Positions 46,540-58,800 of a DNA stretch of 64,000 nt are shown piece by piece. A program made the translations under genes and the position numbers. Numbering within the stretch: position 1 is the stretch's first letter; every line of letters starts with the position of its first letter. The DNA is from Anaeramoeba flamelloides (taxonomy: Eukaryota > Metamonada > Anaeramoebidae): contig JANTQA010000072.1 in the NCBI GenBank assembly GCA_027625915.1, positions 1,364,001-1,428,000 of the forward strand. Reading direction: 5' to 3'. Below the pieces are notes generated by a model, which was not told the DNA's origin, did not search any database, and saw only the letters and a program-made list of their open reading frames with translations.

Positions 46540-46790
46540 ACTCAATTTTTTGAGATATATTTTACAATATGATCCTTCATTTTGAGAATTTCTTTTTAAA
46601 TAATAGAACTTTAAAAAATCAATACCATGTTTACAATTTGGTTTACAGTCAAGTTTCTTTGATCGATTAATGTATAGGTCTTCTCAAAAAATGAATTAAT
46701 ATTTTTATTTTGAAACGTAAATTATAAATTTTTCTGTACATATTATTTTTACCACAGTACATTATATTAAAAATCTTTGTTGTAAATTTA
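46540..46790 (+). repeat. Dispersed repeat E, copy 1
   Basis: Matches 63740-63960: GATCCTTCATTTT, then TTCTTTTTAAATAATAGAAC, a GATTAATGTATAGGTCTTCT region, TTTTATTTTGAAAC and a CTGTACATATTA region. It is non-coding. Confidence 0.6.
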
Positions 46791-47640
46791 TTATTTACTC
46801 AGTATAGAACAGGTAATAAAAAAGGAGAATGTAGCTCAGTGTCGAATTTCTGTTCATGCCTTTGGCTTTTCATAAAGTATTTGTGCTAAAACAACTCGTA
46901 AGTTAATTCTAAATTTTTTTTTCGTATTTTCCGAATATATATAGCTTAAAGTCCTACTAAAATAAAGCATCTAGATTGGTCTTATAGATTTAAAGAATTG
47001 TGAAAATTCACCCATTATCTTTTTAAATTCATCCGAACTCTAAAAAATTTCGAAATATTTGGAAGTTGAAATTTATTAATTTTGTATAATCAAATTAAAA
47101 TTGTTAGTTTGCACTAAAAAAATAAAAACACAAATTTTATTGATTCCACTTAATTTTACCAAAGGTGTTTATATTGAAACTAGATAATATATTAATTAGA
47201 AAAATACAGGCTATACCATCAAAAAAATTACAAACTTATAATTAAGAATTGAACCTGAAAAGATTTTCTATTCCTTAACAATTCAACCTTTTTTCATGAT
47301 ACCAAGAGAAAAAGCGAATAATTCAACAAAAATTTGATCAATAAACCCGATTTTAGTATATGTATTATAGATAATACCCAAGGAACATGTTACTTGAGAT
47401 GGAGAAGAAGGATAATCTTCCTTTTTGAATTAAGTTACACATCATGTTTCAAAATAAAAAAAAACATTCTATTAAAAAAAAAAAATAAATATCTTTTTAA
47501 AAGTGTATAACTTTTCCTAGTTATTTTTATTTTTTCCTTTTCTTTTACATAAATAAAATTACGTATGTTTATTTTTTTTTTATTATAGAAATGATGGTGA
47601 TCCAACAAAATAACCCACCTGTTTGCTGTTATGTTTATAT

Positions 47641-47782
47641 TTAATTTGAGAAATAAACTAAAAATTAATTTAATTTTCGATTTATTACTCAAATAAAAAA
47701 AAAATACCTTTATGTTTTTCAGAATTTAAAAGAATTGTATAAAATATTTGATTTTTCCCTTTACTTTTTAATATTGAAAAAG
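47641..47782. repeat. Hairpin cluster 3 (one H2, one H1)
   Basis: H2 at 47641-47700 (TTAATTTGAGAAATAAACTA arm and its complement). H1 at 47714-47782 (a GTTTTTCAGAATTTAAAAGA arm; the right arm is more diverged). Confidence 0.65.
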
Positions 47783-48319
47783 CAATATTTTTTTTTTTTT
47801 ATTACAAAAAGTCGTAAAACCGACATTTGACTTTTCCTGGGGTTTCTTTTTATTTATAAAATAAATAGACTATACAAATAAAACCGTAAATCCCAAGAAA
47901 ACTGTTTAAAGATTTTTATTATTTAAAAAATTGAATAAAAATTTAAATAAATTTGTTTTTATATCTGAAATTTAAATAAAACAGTAGTTCGTTTTTCTTG
48001 AGATTTATGGTTTTATTTCCAAAATCCATTTACTTTCCCAATATATAGAAAACCTCAGAAAGTTAATCTGTGTTTTTTTTTTTATAATTCCAAATAGAAA
48101 ATGAATATTTCTGGATTTTTTTTTTCTTTTCATTTTAAAAATCTAATAACAAGCTAACTACATTTCCAAATTTACAAGAGTAGTGAAAACTCAAACATTA
48201 CACTTATCTCTCTAAATTTCAAAAAAAAAATAACTCTAGTTTTCTTGTAATTTCATAATAAAGTAAAAATTAACAATTTTGCTTTATCATTTTTAATCCA
48301 AGAAAACCTAACAACTCTT

Positions 48320-48570
48320 TTCTAAAATTCAAAAAACTCTAATGAAATTAAGGATTTTACTCTATTCTTCTAAATTCTGGATAACTTAAGACGGTAGACT
48401 ATCCAATTATTAATCACAAATTTTGGAATTTTGATTTATTATTGGTTATTTTTTATTGGATTTTGCCCCGCGCCCTATAAATGCTGGTACCCACGTCTAG
48501 ATTTCCCCGAATTCAAATGTGTTTAGTAAAATTAAAAATTTAACTCAATTCTTTTAAATTCTGTGAAAAT
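48320..48570. repeat. Hairpin cluster 4 (two degenerate H1) around a GC-rich patch
   Basis: H1-like hairpins at 48320-48385 and 48502-48570 keep the GATTTTACTCTATTCTTCTA and AACTCAATTCTTTTAAATTC right arms. Between them 48468-48512 is strikingly GC-rich (GCCCCGCGCCCT, GGTACCCACGTC). Confidence 0.55.
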
Positions 48571-49156
48571 CAAACAAAGTGAAATTTTTAATTTATCAAT
48601 CCAAATGATTGATTATTGTTTTTTATAATATTTTTATTATTATTATTCTTCTCTCTCATTTTTTTTTTTTTGTACAATTTTCTTTAATTACTCATTTCTC
48701 CCAATAAATAAAAAGAAAACAAATTTTATGATCAAAAAGAAAAAATAATTACAATTTTCCAACTTGAAAAATATCAAATAAAACCCCGAGCAGAAATTTT
48801 CATATCTTTTATATAGGTAATGCCAAACAAACAAGTAAATTGGATTATTATCAAGAATCAATCAATGACTAAAAGGAATTTTGAATATTTAAATAGTTTT
48901 ATTTGAATTTAATTTTATAAAAAAAACTTATAAATTTTCCCCTCTTATGAGTAAATAGCATGAAATTCAACTAATCGTGCATTTTGGAAAATTTTGGACT
49001 CTTTCATTCACTCGATTATTTTTCACTAAAATAATCGTTGTTATGCTTTATCTAAAGAACACTTTGTCCGTTCTCTTGTAAAAAGTGTCTTGAAAACAAA
49101 AAATATATCAAACAATAAAACTCATAAACTTTCTAAAAAGAAATTTATTTAATATT

Positions 49157-49948
49157 TTACAACTCTTTAAAGGTATTTATCATTGTGTACCTTGCAAATA
49201 AAATATATAACCATCGGAACCAAACAAGTTGAGATTTGTGTTGTCTCATTGCCTGAAGAGAATTTTCCCATTTGCCTACAATCAAAAGATCGACGCGATC
49301 AAATAAACGCTCAATTAAAGCAAACCATAGATCCAAGATGGCAATGTGCTTTCTAATGATCCCCACAGAGCAAAGCTTGAAGACCCTAATCAATTTTTCT
49401 TCCATCTCTCTTTGTTGAGAAATCAATTCTTGTATAGCAAGATAAGTGGACTTATGGTTCTTATGTCCAGAGACCCCAAAGCTGTCAAAGGTTAAAATAA
49501 AATCAGGAAGGATATCAAAGGATCTAAATGCCTTTCTGATTGCAATGACACCATCAGAATGGTTCCACTCGGACCCGTCTTGCAACTTTGGCGAATCCTC
49601 TATATACACCCTTGAAGCAGGGATACCTAAAGTGTTGCAACTTAGGATTAATTCCCTTTTTCTAATCTCTCCTTTCCCATAATAATTGCCACTACTTAGA
49701 CAAATAACGTACACCTTGATCCCTCGAGACAAGAACGCATTGATCGTTGGAGTGAAAAACATACACTCATCATCGGGGTGTGCGATAATTAACGTTGCAA
49801 TTACAGGCTCTGTCTGAATTGGCTGATCTGAGATCGACACTAGCTCCCTTTTTGTGTGTCCGCTCCAAAGCAGTAGCCTTAAAATAATAGTGGTAAAAGC
49901 AAAAAAACACAATAAGAAAAACACTAAATTAACGAAAAAAGTAAGCAT
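49157..49948 (-). CDS. PIGL: PIG-L, GlcNAc-phosphatidylinositol de-N-acetylase, 263 aa
   Basis: Catalyses the second step of GPI-anchor synthesis, removing the acetyl group from GlcNAc-PI on the cytosolic face of the ER. One N-terminal membrane segment spans about residues 4-27. Zinc and catalytic residues are in IIAHPDDECMFFTPT (AHPDDE at 56-61). The family signature SSGNYYGKGEIRKREL follows, then LILTFDSFGVSGHKNH-type block (FDSFGVSGHKNH) and the C-terminal HKSQLVWFRWLYILFARYT. Length is close to the human enzyme (252). Intronless; the first ATG directly precedes the membrane segment. It looks intact. Confidence 0.97.
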   Translation of the reverse strand: MLTFFVNLVFFLLCFFAFTTIILRLLLWSGHTKRELVSISDQPIQTEPVIATLIIAHPDDECMFFTPTINAFLSRGIKVYVICLSSGNYYGKGEIRKRELILSCNTLGIPASRVYIEDSPKLQDGSEWNHSDGVIAIRKAFRSFDILPDFILTFDSFGVSGHKNHKSTYLAIQELISQQREMEEKLIRVFKLCSVGIIRKHIAILDLWFALIERLFDRVDLLIVGKWENSLQAMRQHKSQLVWFRWLYILFARYTMINTFKEL

Positions 49949-52882
49949 CTGTATGGTTGTTTTGTTTTATGGGTTTGCCTTTTGGTGTTATCTGAAGAAA
50001 TAATTTTTTTTATGTTAATTAATCAAAACGAAAAAAATGTTTTCGATTTTTTTATTTTTAGCAAACGAATTAAGGGTTTTGTTTGAAATTGTGAAAATTT
50101 AAATTGTTGTGTTTTGTGAGTGGTAATTTGTTTTTCAGAAAGAAGATTCTTTTTTTGGAGTTTGGATCAGAATTTATGAAATACAAGGATTTTTATATCC
50201 TCAATTTACTGTTCAGTTTTGTCTGAGAGAAGCGTTGTGTTTAAAGTAAATTTTTAAACTCTTTTACTGTTACTCTTGACGTTTTTTTAAAAGTTGGTTA
50301 TATTTGGAGATAATCCCCAAGTGATCTTGAAAAATAAATGATTAGATTTCTTTTTGTCAAATAAATATTGAGTTTTGTGTAAATATTAAATGTGATTTAA
50401 TAGGAAAAAAAAATAAGAAAAATGATCAAACAAGTTAAAACTATTTCTTGAATTAGCATTTGGTCCTCAGTTCAGAAAGTTTATTTACAATATTATCAAC
50501 AATCCAGAACATCAAATTTTTCATGCTATTGTATTTTTTGTTGTTAGAATTATAGATTTTAAACAAGTCAATAGTTGAGTAAAAAAGGTATATTTTGAGG
50601 TTGAAAATTTTAAATTAATATGACGATTGAATTTTCCTTTTTATAAACCTTTGAAAAATTTACTTGAATAGATAATAACCAATAGTTTTGAAAATAAAGT
50701 CCTCTTTTAATAAAACTGATATATTACAAAAAAGCATGTTGATAAAGAATCCATCTGCTCTATTCTCCAGGATTCAATAGAATTGATAAAAAACAGATAA
50801 TTTTGCTCTCTCCTTTTGAATTCAAGAAAGTATCCTAAGTTTTTTTTCATATTTGAAATAAAAAGAAAAATTATTAAAATTTCTGTTCATTTCAAAAATT
50901 AAAAAAAAAAACATTCAAAAGTATCTAGGTTGAGTGCTTTAGAATCGAGAAAAATCTTTGATTTTACCCAATTCATTTAAATTTTGAATAACGTAACAGA
51001 AAATCAAAAAAAAAATTATTTGTCCAATGTAAAATAAACAAATATTTTCTTTAATAGTCCAAATAATTGAGTACCTATTTGATAGGTTTTTATCAAATTT
51101 ACAATACTTTTCAAAGATAATAAAGTGGTCTCGAAACTCTGAAAAGAAAAAAAAAATTACTATCAAATTTAAAAAAATCTTAATAGCACTTAGACAATTA
51201 GTTTATTCAATTCTCATAGTAAAAAACCCGTTTAATAATTATTGATTAAGGATCTTTTATTACCCAAGAATTGATCTTAAAAGCGAAATTATTAACTGTT
51301 GAAAATTGCTTTGAAATAATTTTGAGTTTTTATTGTTTGTTCTGCTGTAGTCAAAAATACCCCACCCAGATCATAAAAACCATGTTTCGAATTAAAGAAG
51401 TTCTTTTTTTTCTTTTATGTATCTATAATATATCATTAAAAACAACATTCAACAATATGTAGAAGGATAATTTATATTGAAACCAAAATCCTAAAATTTT
51501 GGAAACTTTTACATTATGAATTGAATATAAAGAAAATTTTTAATATTTTTTTCACTTTCTATCAAATTTCTTAATTTTTTTTTGTGATGAAAATTTATAT
51601 GAGTAAATTAGTCTATTTTTTAGAAAAATATTAAATTTGATCCTTTTTTTAGGATTTACTTATTTAAATTATTGAACATTATTAAACAAACATCATAGTA
51701 AATTTTTTTTTTGTTCATTTCTTTAACAATTTAATAAAAAATCCTTCTTGAAAACAATAAATCTTTATTATAATTTTTATGAAAATTTTACAAAAAAATA
51801 AATGTGTGTATTATAATAACAATTATTATTAAATATAAAAAATTTCAAAAAAATAAATTGATATATTTTTCTTGTTTAAAACCAAGTGTTTAAAATACCA
51901 ATTCTGATTAAGTGGGAATATTTAAGTAAATTAATTCATAATTTCTAATTTAAAAAGTTTGTAATATAAAAAGTGAATAAATATAGTCATTGAAAAATAA
52001 TTTAAACTTGATTTCGTTATCCAAACTAATATCGAAAAATTGATTTTGGTATCAAAAAAAATGAAAAAAATACTATTTAATTAAAATCTAAAAATAATTT
52101 TAAACTGAAATTTGAACTATTCGGAACTTAAGTAATACAATTTTGGCAAGGTATTATTTTTATTTCTTCCACGAAAAAAAAATCAATAATATTTATCAAA
52201 AATCTAATTTCGAGATTTTTGAAAGATAATTAAAAAATTATATTTTGTGATCTTAAAATTTTTTTTACAAGTCGGTTATTATTCGAAAAATAGTTTCACT
52301 TTTCCAATTCTATTAATTTAAGTTTGAATTTTTGACTGATCTAAAACAATTGACGAAGTTGATGATTTTGTTGTAAAAATTTAAAACGGAAAATTCTATC
52401 AAAAAAATGAAAATTATTTATCATGGTGAAAAGTTTTTGCTAATGTTATATTGTTCATTTTTTTGTTAAAACGAGTTTAACTTGTTTTTTAAGAATAGTT
52501 TATGCGTTCAATTGTGGTCATTTTTTTTTCAAAAATTTAAAAAAAATGAAAAAAAAAAAAAAATAATCCAAAATTGGAGGTTGTTTTTTTTTTAAAAAAT
52601 AGTATTAAAATAATTCAATAATTTTTAGAAAATAATTGAAATACAATTCAATGTAAAAAAATATAAAGAAAAATATCAAAATGAATTTTTTGTCAATTTC
52701 AAATTTAAATTTTCAAAATTGACAAATAAATTAAAAAAAAAAAAAGCAAAAAGAAAAAAGCAAAAAGAAAAAAGTTAAAAGAAAAAAAAAAAAAGAAAAG
52801 AAAGAATCAATAGATATATAATAATAAACCAACAAAAAATTCAAAATATTTCAAAGATTAAATGATTTAAATAAATAGTTTA
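49949..52882. other. Gene-free stretch between PIG-L and the RCC1 gene
   Basis: It holds hairpin cluster 5 (50760-50992). The rest is AT-rich with poly-A/T tracts. A purine-rich block (about 52735-52810, A with scattered G) lies just past the RCC1 gene stop. No gene is recognised. Confidence 0.6.
50760..50992. repeat. Hairpin cluster 5 (two H1, one H2)
   Basis: A degenerate H1 lies at 50760-50830 (CCAGGATTC left arm, CTTTTGAATTCAAGAAAG right arm). H2 is at 50843-50905 (a TTTGAAATAAAAAGAAAAAT arm). A second H1 at 50930-50992 keeps AATCTTTGATTTTACCCAAT. Confidence 0.6.
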
Positions 52883-55800
52883 TTATTTTTTTGAAAATCT
52901 AATAACTAATTGTTTTACTTTATCTAATTCGTCTTCCAGTGTTTGTGATTTTTTTTGTAAAATTTGAATACAATCTTGGAAAATATTATTAGTTGATTTT
53001 AATTGGTCGATTTCTTTATTTTTTTGAATGATAATTTCTTTTATTTTATTTATTAACAATTGCATTTCTTCAATTTTTTGCATTGAGACCTTATCTGTGG
53101 AAGTGTTTCTGTTATTATTTTGGTTTGTTTGTAATGTAATGTTGTTGTCATTTGCTTTTTCTTTTAAAGAGATAATTTGGTTTTGAATATTATCAATTTC
53201 AGATTCTTGAGAATAACCATTTTGAATTATTTTTTCAAGATCTTGATGTGTTTGTTCTCTATTTTTTTTTAATTCGGTAAGTTCAGTCCCCATTATTTGC
53301 TCTCTTTTTTTAATCAAATTAAATATTTTTTGAAATTCTTCCTTTGTCAATAATTGCTGTAGAGAATTGATATCAATGTGACGTTTTTGTGTATTTCCAT
53401 TATTTGAGGTCTTGATTTGTTTTTGAAATGAATTGTTGGGTTGATTTTGGTTATTCAAATTTTTTTGTTGGCTTTGTTTTTCTCTTTCTTGTTGCTGCAT
53501 TTGTTGCAGTTGCCTTAAACTCTCTTCTTCTTCCTCTTGCTGTAGTTGAAATTGTAATAATTGCCGTTCTTCTTCTTCCTGTTGCCGTAGCCGCTCTTGC
53601 TGCTCTTGTTGTAATTGCGTTTGTAATTGATTATCCATAAAATCTTGTTCAAATTTCTCTGTCAAAAGATCATCATTTTCATCTTCCATATATATTTTCA
53701 TTTGTCGAAGAACTTCATTTTGCTTTTCTTTTAATTCAAGTTCCTTTTTCCTGAGTTCTTCCTGTTCTTTCCTTAATTTTTCTCTTTCCCTTTTTGGGTT
53801 AACGGTGCTATATTTTTCATTATGGAAATTAGTTACTTCGGCAAGTATACTTTCAATATCTTGATCAAATGAAATGGAAAATTGATTACTTTTGTTTTCA
53901 GTTGTTGATTGATTGATTTGTTTCTGTTGAATGCCCTGCGAATTATTTGATTGGTAAGTTGATGAATTATTATATTGCTTAGGAATATAGTCAAATGGTG
54001 GATCTAATTTTAAAAAGCAAGAATATGAACAGCCTGCCTGTAAGGAAATTAATTGAAATTTTGGCTGAATTGTGATTGTTGGTTTTTGTATAAGACTTGT
54101 ATTTTGAGAATAAATTTTCATTTTTGTTCCAAATCCATATAATTGCTGATCAGTTGTTGCAACTAATGTATATTCGTTCCCAATAGATACAAAATCAATT
54201 TTCATTTTCGAAAAGAATGGTATTTCTTTGAATGCCGTTGTGTCCATTTGTTGTCCACAATTTCTTCCAGAGCCACAAGAATAAATTTGTCGACTTGTGG
54301 ATAATGCAATTGTGAAATTTAACCCTGGGAATATGCTTTGAATGTTTTTTTGTTTGAAAAATTTGATTTTTAGTGCGGTTAATTGGTTTCTTTTTGTTCC
54401 TTGTCCCAATTGCCCCTATATTTAGGAAAATTCATTATTAAATCAGAACCAAAAATGATTGAAAATTGAGTTATGTTGGTTAATTGGTTTTTAAATAAAA
54501 AATAGATTTGTTAGTTAATTTGTTTTTCAATTTGAAAATAATTATTTTTCTTTTTTTTTTTTTTCCTTTTAATTTATTTGATTTTTTGATTATTTTTTAT
54601 TAATAACATTGGTATATTTAAAAAAAAAAAATTACCAAAACTCTTTCATTATGAGGTTGTAAACTGAAATGGTATTATTTAACCAAAAAAAATTAAAAAA
54701 AAAAAATGAAAGAAAACAAAGTAACTTTTGAAATTCAAAGTATTAAATAATAAGATCATTTGAAAAAGATTAAATTTTTTAATTGAATATTTTGTTTGTG
54801 AAGTTTTCAATAAATCGATACAATTTATTATTAAAAGATAATATGCTTCTTTCTGTACCCAACTAAACATTTTTATGTTGTAAAATGATGGTAAAAGTTT
54901 CGTAATAACATTTTATAATATCTATATTGGCACTAAAAATTAATCTACCATCTACTTCTGCTCAAAAAGGTTGTGCTTGAAGACAGTTGACTGTAAAATG
55001 TATAATACTATTAATTTTTAAATGATCTTAAATTTCGGTTTGTTTTTATTATTAATGATTTGTTTTTGTTATTTCTTTCTTTTTTTTTTTTAGCATTATT
55101 ACATTATCGAAAGCTGTTCTTATTCTTTATATTTTATTGGTTTTTTATTTTTTATATGAGCTATTTCCAAAAAAGTGGGGTAAATTAATTTTAAAATATA
55201 TCTGATAAAACTTAATTACTATTTAAATACAATTAAAAATATCCAAAATTGTTATTCATCATTAATTGGTTCTTCAGAATAAATCAACACGCTTATTGTA
55301 AAACATTGCTTTAATTAAAGATCTCAAAGTTTCTGATCTGAATTTTAATGATATTTTTTTTTGTGTGAAATTTGGTGTATCATTTTTTTATTTTTGATCA
55401 AAAAAATTTTTTTCCAAGGAGATTTAATCTTGACAAAATTTCCAATAGAAGGAAAAGCGTATAACTGTATTTTATTGTTTAAAAAATTGTTTGTGTCCTT
55501 ACTACCATATTGTCCATTTTTTATTGAAATTGTTCGTGTTATTGTTTTTTCAATAAAAGTGAAATTTTTTTTTTTCATTTTATGGAAATATTTTAATGTA
55601 CATATTTAAAAATAAAGTTTAGGTGTTGATTCAATTACCATTAATAATTCACTTAATTTATTATTGCCAATTTATAAATAGATCCACTAACAAATAGTAT
55701 TTTTTGGGAAATGTATAAAAAAAAATATCACACTTTTTTGGAAATAGCTTCGTCACCAAGTAAAAATGTGTTATTCAAAGTTAACCAAACAGTGGAAATG

Positions 55801-58800
55801 ATTATAGAAAAATCCTATTGGTTTCTATTGGAATTTTCTTTGATATTCAATTGAAGATCAAAATGGAACTTCGTTATTTTTCTCAATAGAAAATCGAAGA
55901 ATTTTAGTTTTTTCAATTTTTAAGAAAATCTATTGTTTGATTGATTAGATTTCCATATGACTAACATCTATTCTATAAGGTGTATTATTCTACTTATTTC
56001 TTATTCTTTCTTCGAATATCAATGATAAAAAATAATTGATATTTGGAAAAAAAATTGACCTCCCTTCGACAAAAAAAAAGTTTAAAATTTATTTTGTATT
56101 TTTTGTTTAATTTCAAAGAGGAATTTTGAAATAAATTCTTAATTTTTTTTCTCAAAATTTATTAAATATTTCAGTTTCAATAATATAGTTTTCAGAAATA
56201 ATAATAACCTGACAATTGTCTATTATTTGATTCCCCATAAAAATATAATTAAAAATAATTTAGATCTTAAAATTTTGTTTGTTTTTTTCAAAATAAAAAT
56301 TTTAATTTTAATAATTGATACTTTTTTAATCCTCAAAATAACAAAAATTCCAATTTTTTTTTTATCCAATGTTTCATTTCTAAACTTATTTGGATTCTTT
56401 CTGTTCAATACTCGGAAAAAAAATTATATGTACTGAAAGGTTTGATTTTAAATTTAATTTTTATTTGAGTTTAAATTTTTTTTCAAAGATCAGAAGTCTT
56501 TTATCTCTTCACTTAAATCAAATCTTCTTAATCTTCCCAAAAAAAAATTGGTATTAATTTTCTTTTTTTAAAATAAGAAACAATTTTTATTGGTTGAAAA
56601 AAAATGTTATTTCATAAAGTGTGAAAACGAAATATTTTGCCTCTATTAAAACTTTTATTGAAAATTCTTTTCAATTTCAAATAACAGAAATCACAGAAAC
56701 CTAAAATCTTTCAGTTTACATTAATTTCAAAGTTTCTCATTTTAAATACATCGTATGTATCACTGATTTAGAATTGGTAATTAGTATCAAAGTAACTAAA
56801 TTGTCTTGATTTATAAAGAAATAAAAATCAAAAAGTGATAAAAAATTGAGATTAAGGTTTCTGCGATTTCTGCTATTTCTGCTATTTCTGTGATTTCTGC
56901 GATTTCGACTATTTCTGTGATTTCTGTGATTTTTTTTTCAAAAAGAAATGAAAATATTATGTCTTCTTTTGAACTTTTAGAATTAAGATCTTCAAGATGT
57001 GTTTTTTTTAGTGTTTTAAAGTTAAGCTAATTTGTTAAAAGCTAGTCAAAAAAAAAATATTTTGTTTTTAAAAAAATTTTTTTCCTTTTGACTTTTGAAA
57101 ACATTTTAAAACTTCAAAGTTTTATAGATCTTAATACTTTTTCAAATTTAGGGTTTTGTGTTTCAAGTTAATTTATGAAGGTATTTTGTTGAATCTTCTC
57201 TAAAAAACGAATTCTAATAAAAATTTCCTTTGTCTTTGGTCAAGAAGAGTCAGAAAAATTTGAGAAATCAAAAAAGGATTTTAGTTATTCCACGGTTGTT
57301 TGCTTCTTTATTTTTCAAGCTATGAAAATTCTATAACCCTAAGGTTTCTCCTCTTATCTTTTTTTCATTAAATCCCTTTTGGAAAATTCACCAAGATTTT
57401 GTATCTTTTGTTTTATATGGTAAACTCTAAATAGAGAATCTTTTGATGGGATATGCTATTGAGATTCAATTTAAACTTTAATATTGAAAAAAAAGTCTTT
57501 TAAAATGGAAAATAAACCCAGAATTTTATTTAGATATTTTTGAATTTATCAGTAGTAATTGCAGAAACAAAATCTTATAATAAAAGAAATTAAAAAAATT
57601 TCGATTCATAGGATCGCTGTTCTCTCTAATTAGTGTAATAAATTGAGCACCACTGATAAATTCAAAAGAATATTTTCAAGTTTTTAGATTTCATTTCCAT
57701 TTTGTTTTTTTTTAGCTCAACTTTGAATAAAGAATTTTATTGGTTTAAATGCAAAGACACCTTGGAAGAAAGTTGATTTTGGGTATGGTCTATGAGATGA
57801 AACATTTTGGAAATAGAGTTTTCAAATTTATAAAAAAAATGTACCTTGAACCAAAAAGTTTTTTGCCTTTTTTTGAATTTATCCATACATTTCAATTTTT
57901 TTGTATAAAATTTTGAAAATTAAATAAACCCCGTTCCAAAAATTTGAACACACCCAAAATCAAAAATAGGCAAAATAAAAATCAATTTATTGTATTTTTC
58001 CAAACGTAATATAAAACCACATTTAAGTTACCCAGTATTAATGTTTTAATAAGTAATCATTTTAACCCAAATAAAAGAAAAAAATATAAAACTCAAAAAT
58101 AAAAACAGGTGTGTCCAAAATAATGAAACGAGCGGAACAAAAAATGTATTGGTAAATTTGTTGAAATTTCACCAACAATTGTTGATCGATCAAATGTTAA
58201 GATACCATCTACCAATTGTATGTGATTTTCCAATTTAACAAACTCAACACTAACCCTCTATCAACCATTGAAAAAAAATGTTAGATCTAACGAAACAGAT
58301 TACGTAACTACAAAAAAGGAAATGAAAACAAAACAAAAAAGACAAAAAATGAAATTGTTTGTAAAATCAAAATTCTTTCCAATTTGAATTAAAAGTGCAG
58401 TATTGAAGTTCTTTCCACTGTTTAAACTGTGTCCAAATTTTTGGAATCTAGTTTATTTTGTACTTTTTCAGGATTGATATCATAAAAAAAGTCCTTTTGC
58501 ACGGCAAAAAAGAATTTAGAAAATAACTTTAAGGTAAATAGAATTATCTTGATTTTAATTTTGCTAAAGAATATATTCAAACTATGTTACTTTTTCCATT
58601 TTAGAAGACTTTTTTTTCAATAGTAAAGTTTAAATTGAATCTCAATAGCATATCCCATCAAAAGATTCTCTATTTAGAGTTTGTCATATAAAATAAAAAG
58701 ATACAAAATCTTCGTGAGTTTTTCAAAAGGATTTTAGTGGAGAAAGGTAAGAAGAGAAAACCCGAGCTTGTAGAATTTTTATGACTTGAAAAATTAATTT

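Larger units (their letters stand above)
45366..49156. other. Gene-free stretch between RPS21 and PIG-L
   Basis: It carries a diverged copy of repeat I (about 45560-45900, related to 38900-39190), repeat E copy 1 (46540-46790), hairpin cluster 3 (47641-47782), degenerate hairpins (48320-48570) and a GC-rich patch (about 48468-48512). No gene is recognised. The frames at 46274-46468 and 47435-47692 (-) are unsupported. Confidence 0.6.

Noticed and set aside
46828-46905. GTAGCTCAGTG stretch resembling a tRNA D-arm.
   Set aside because: No matching anticodon and T arms (no GTTCRA-type loop) downstream; not a tRNA.
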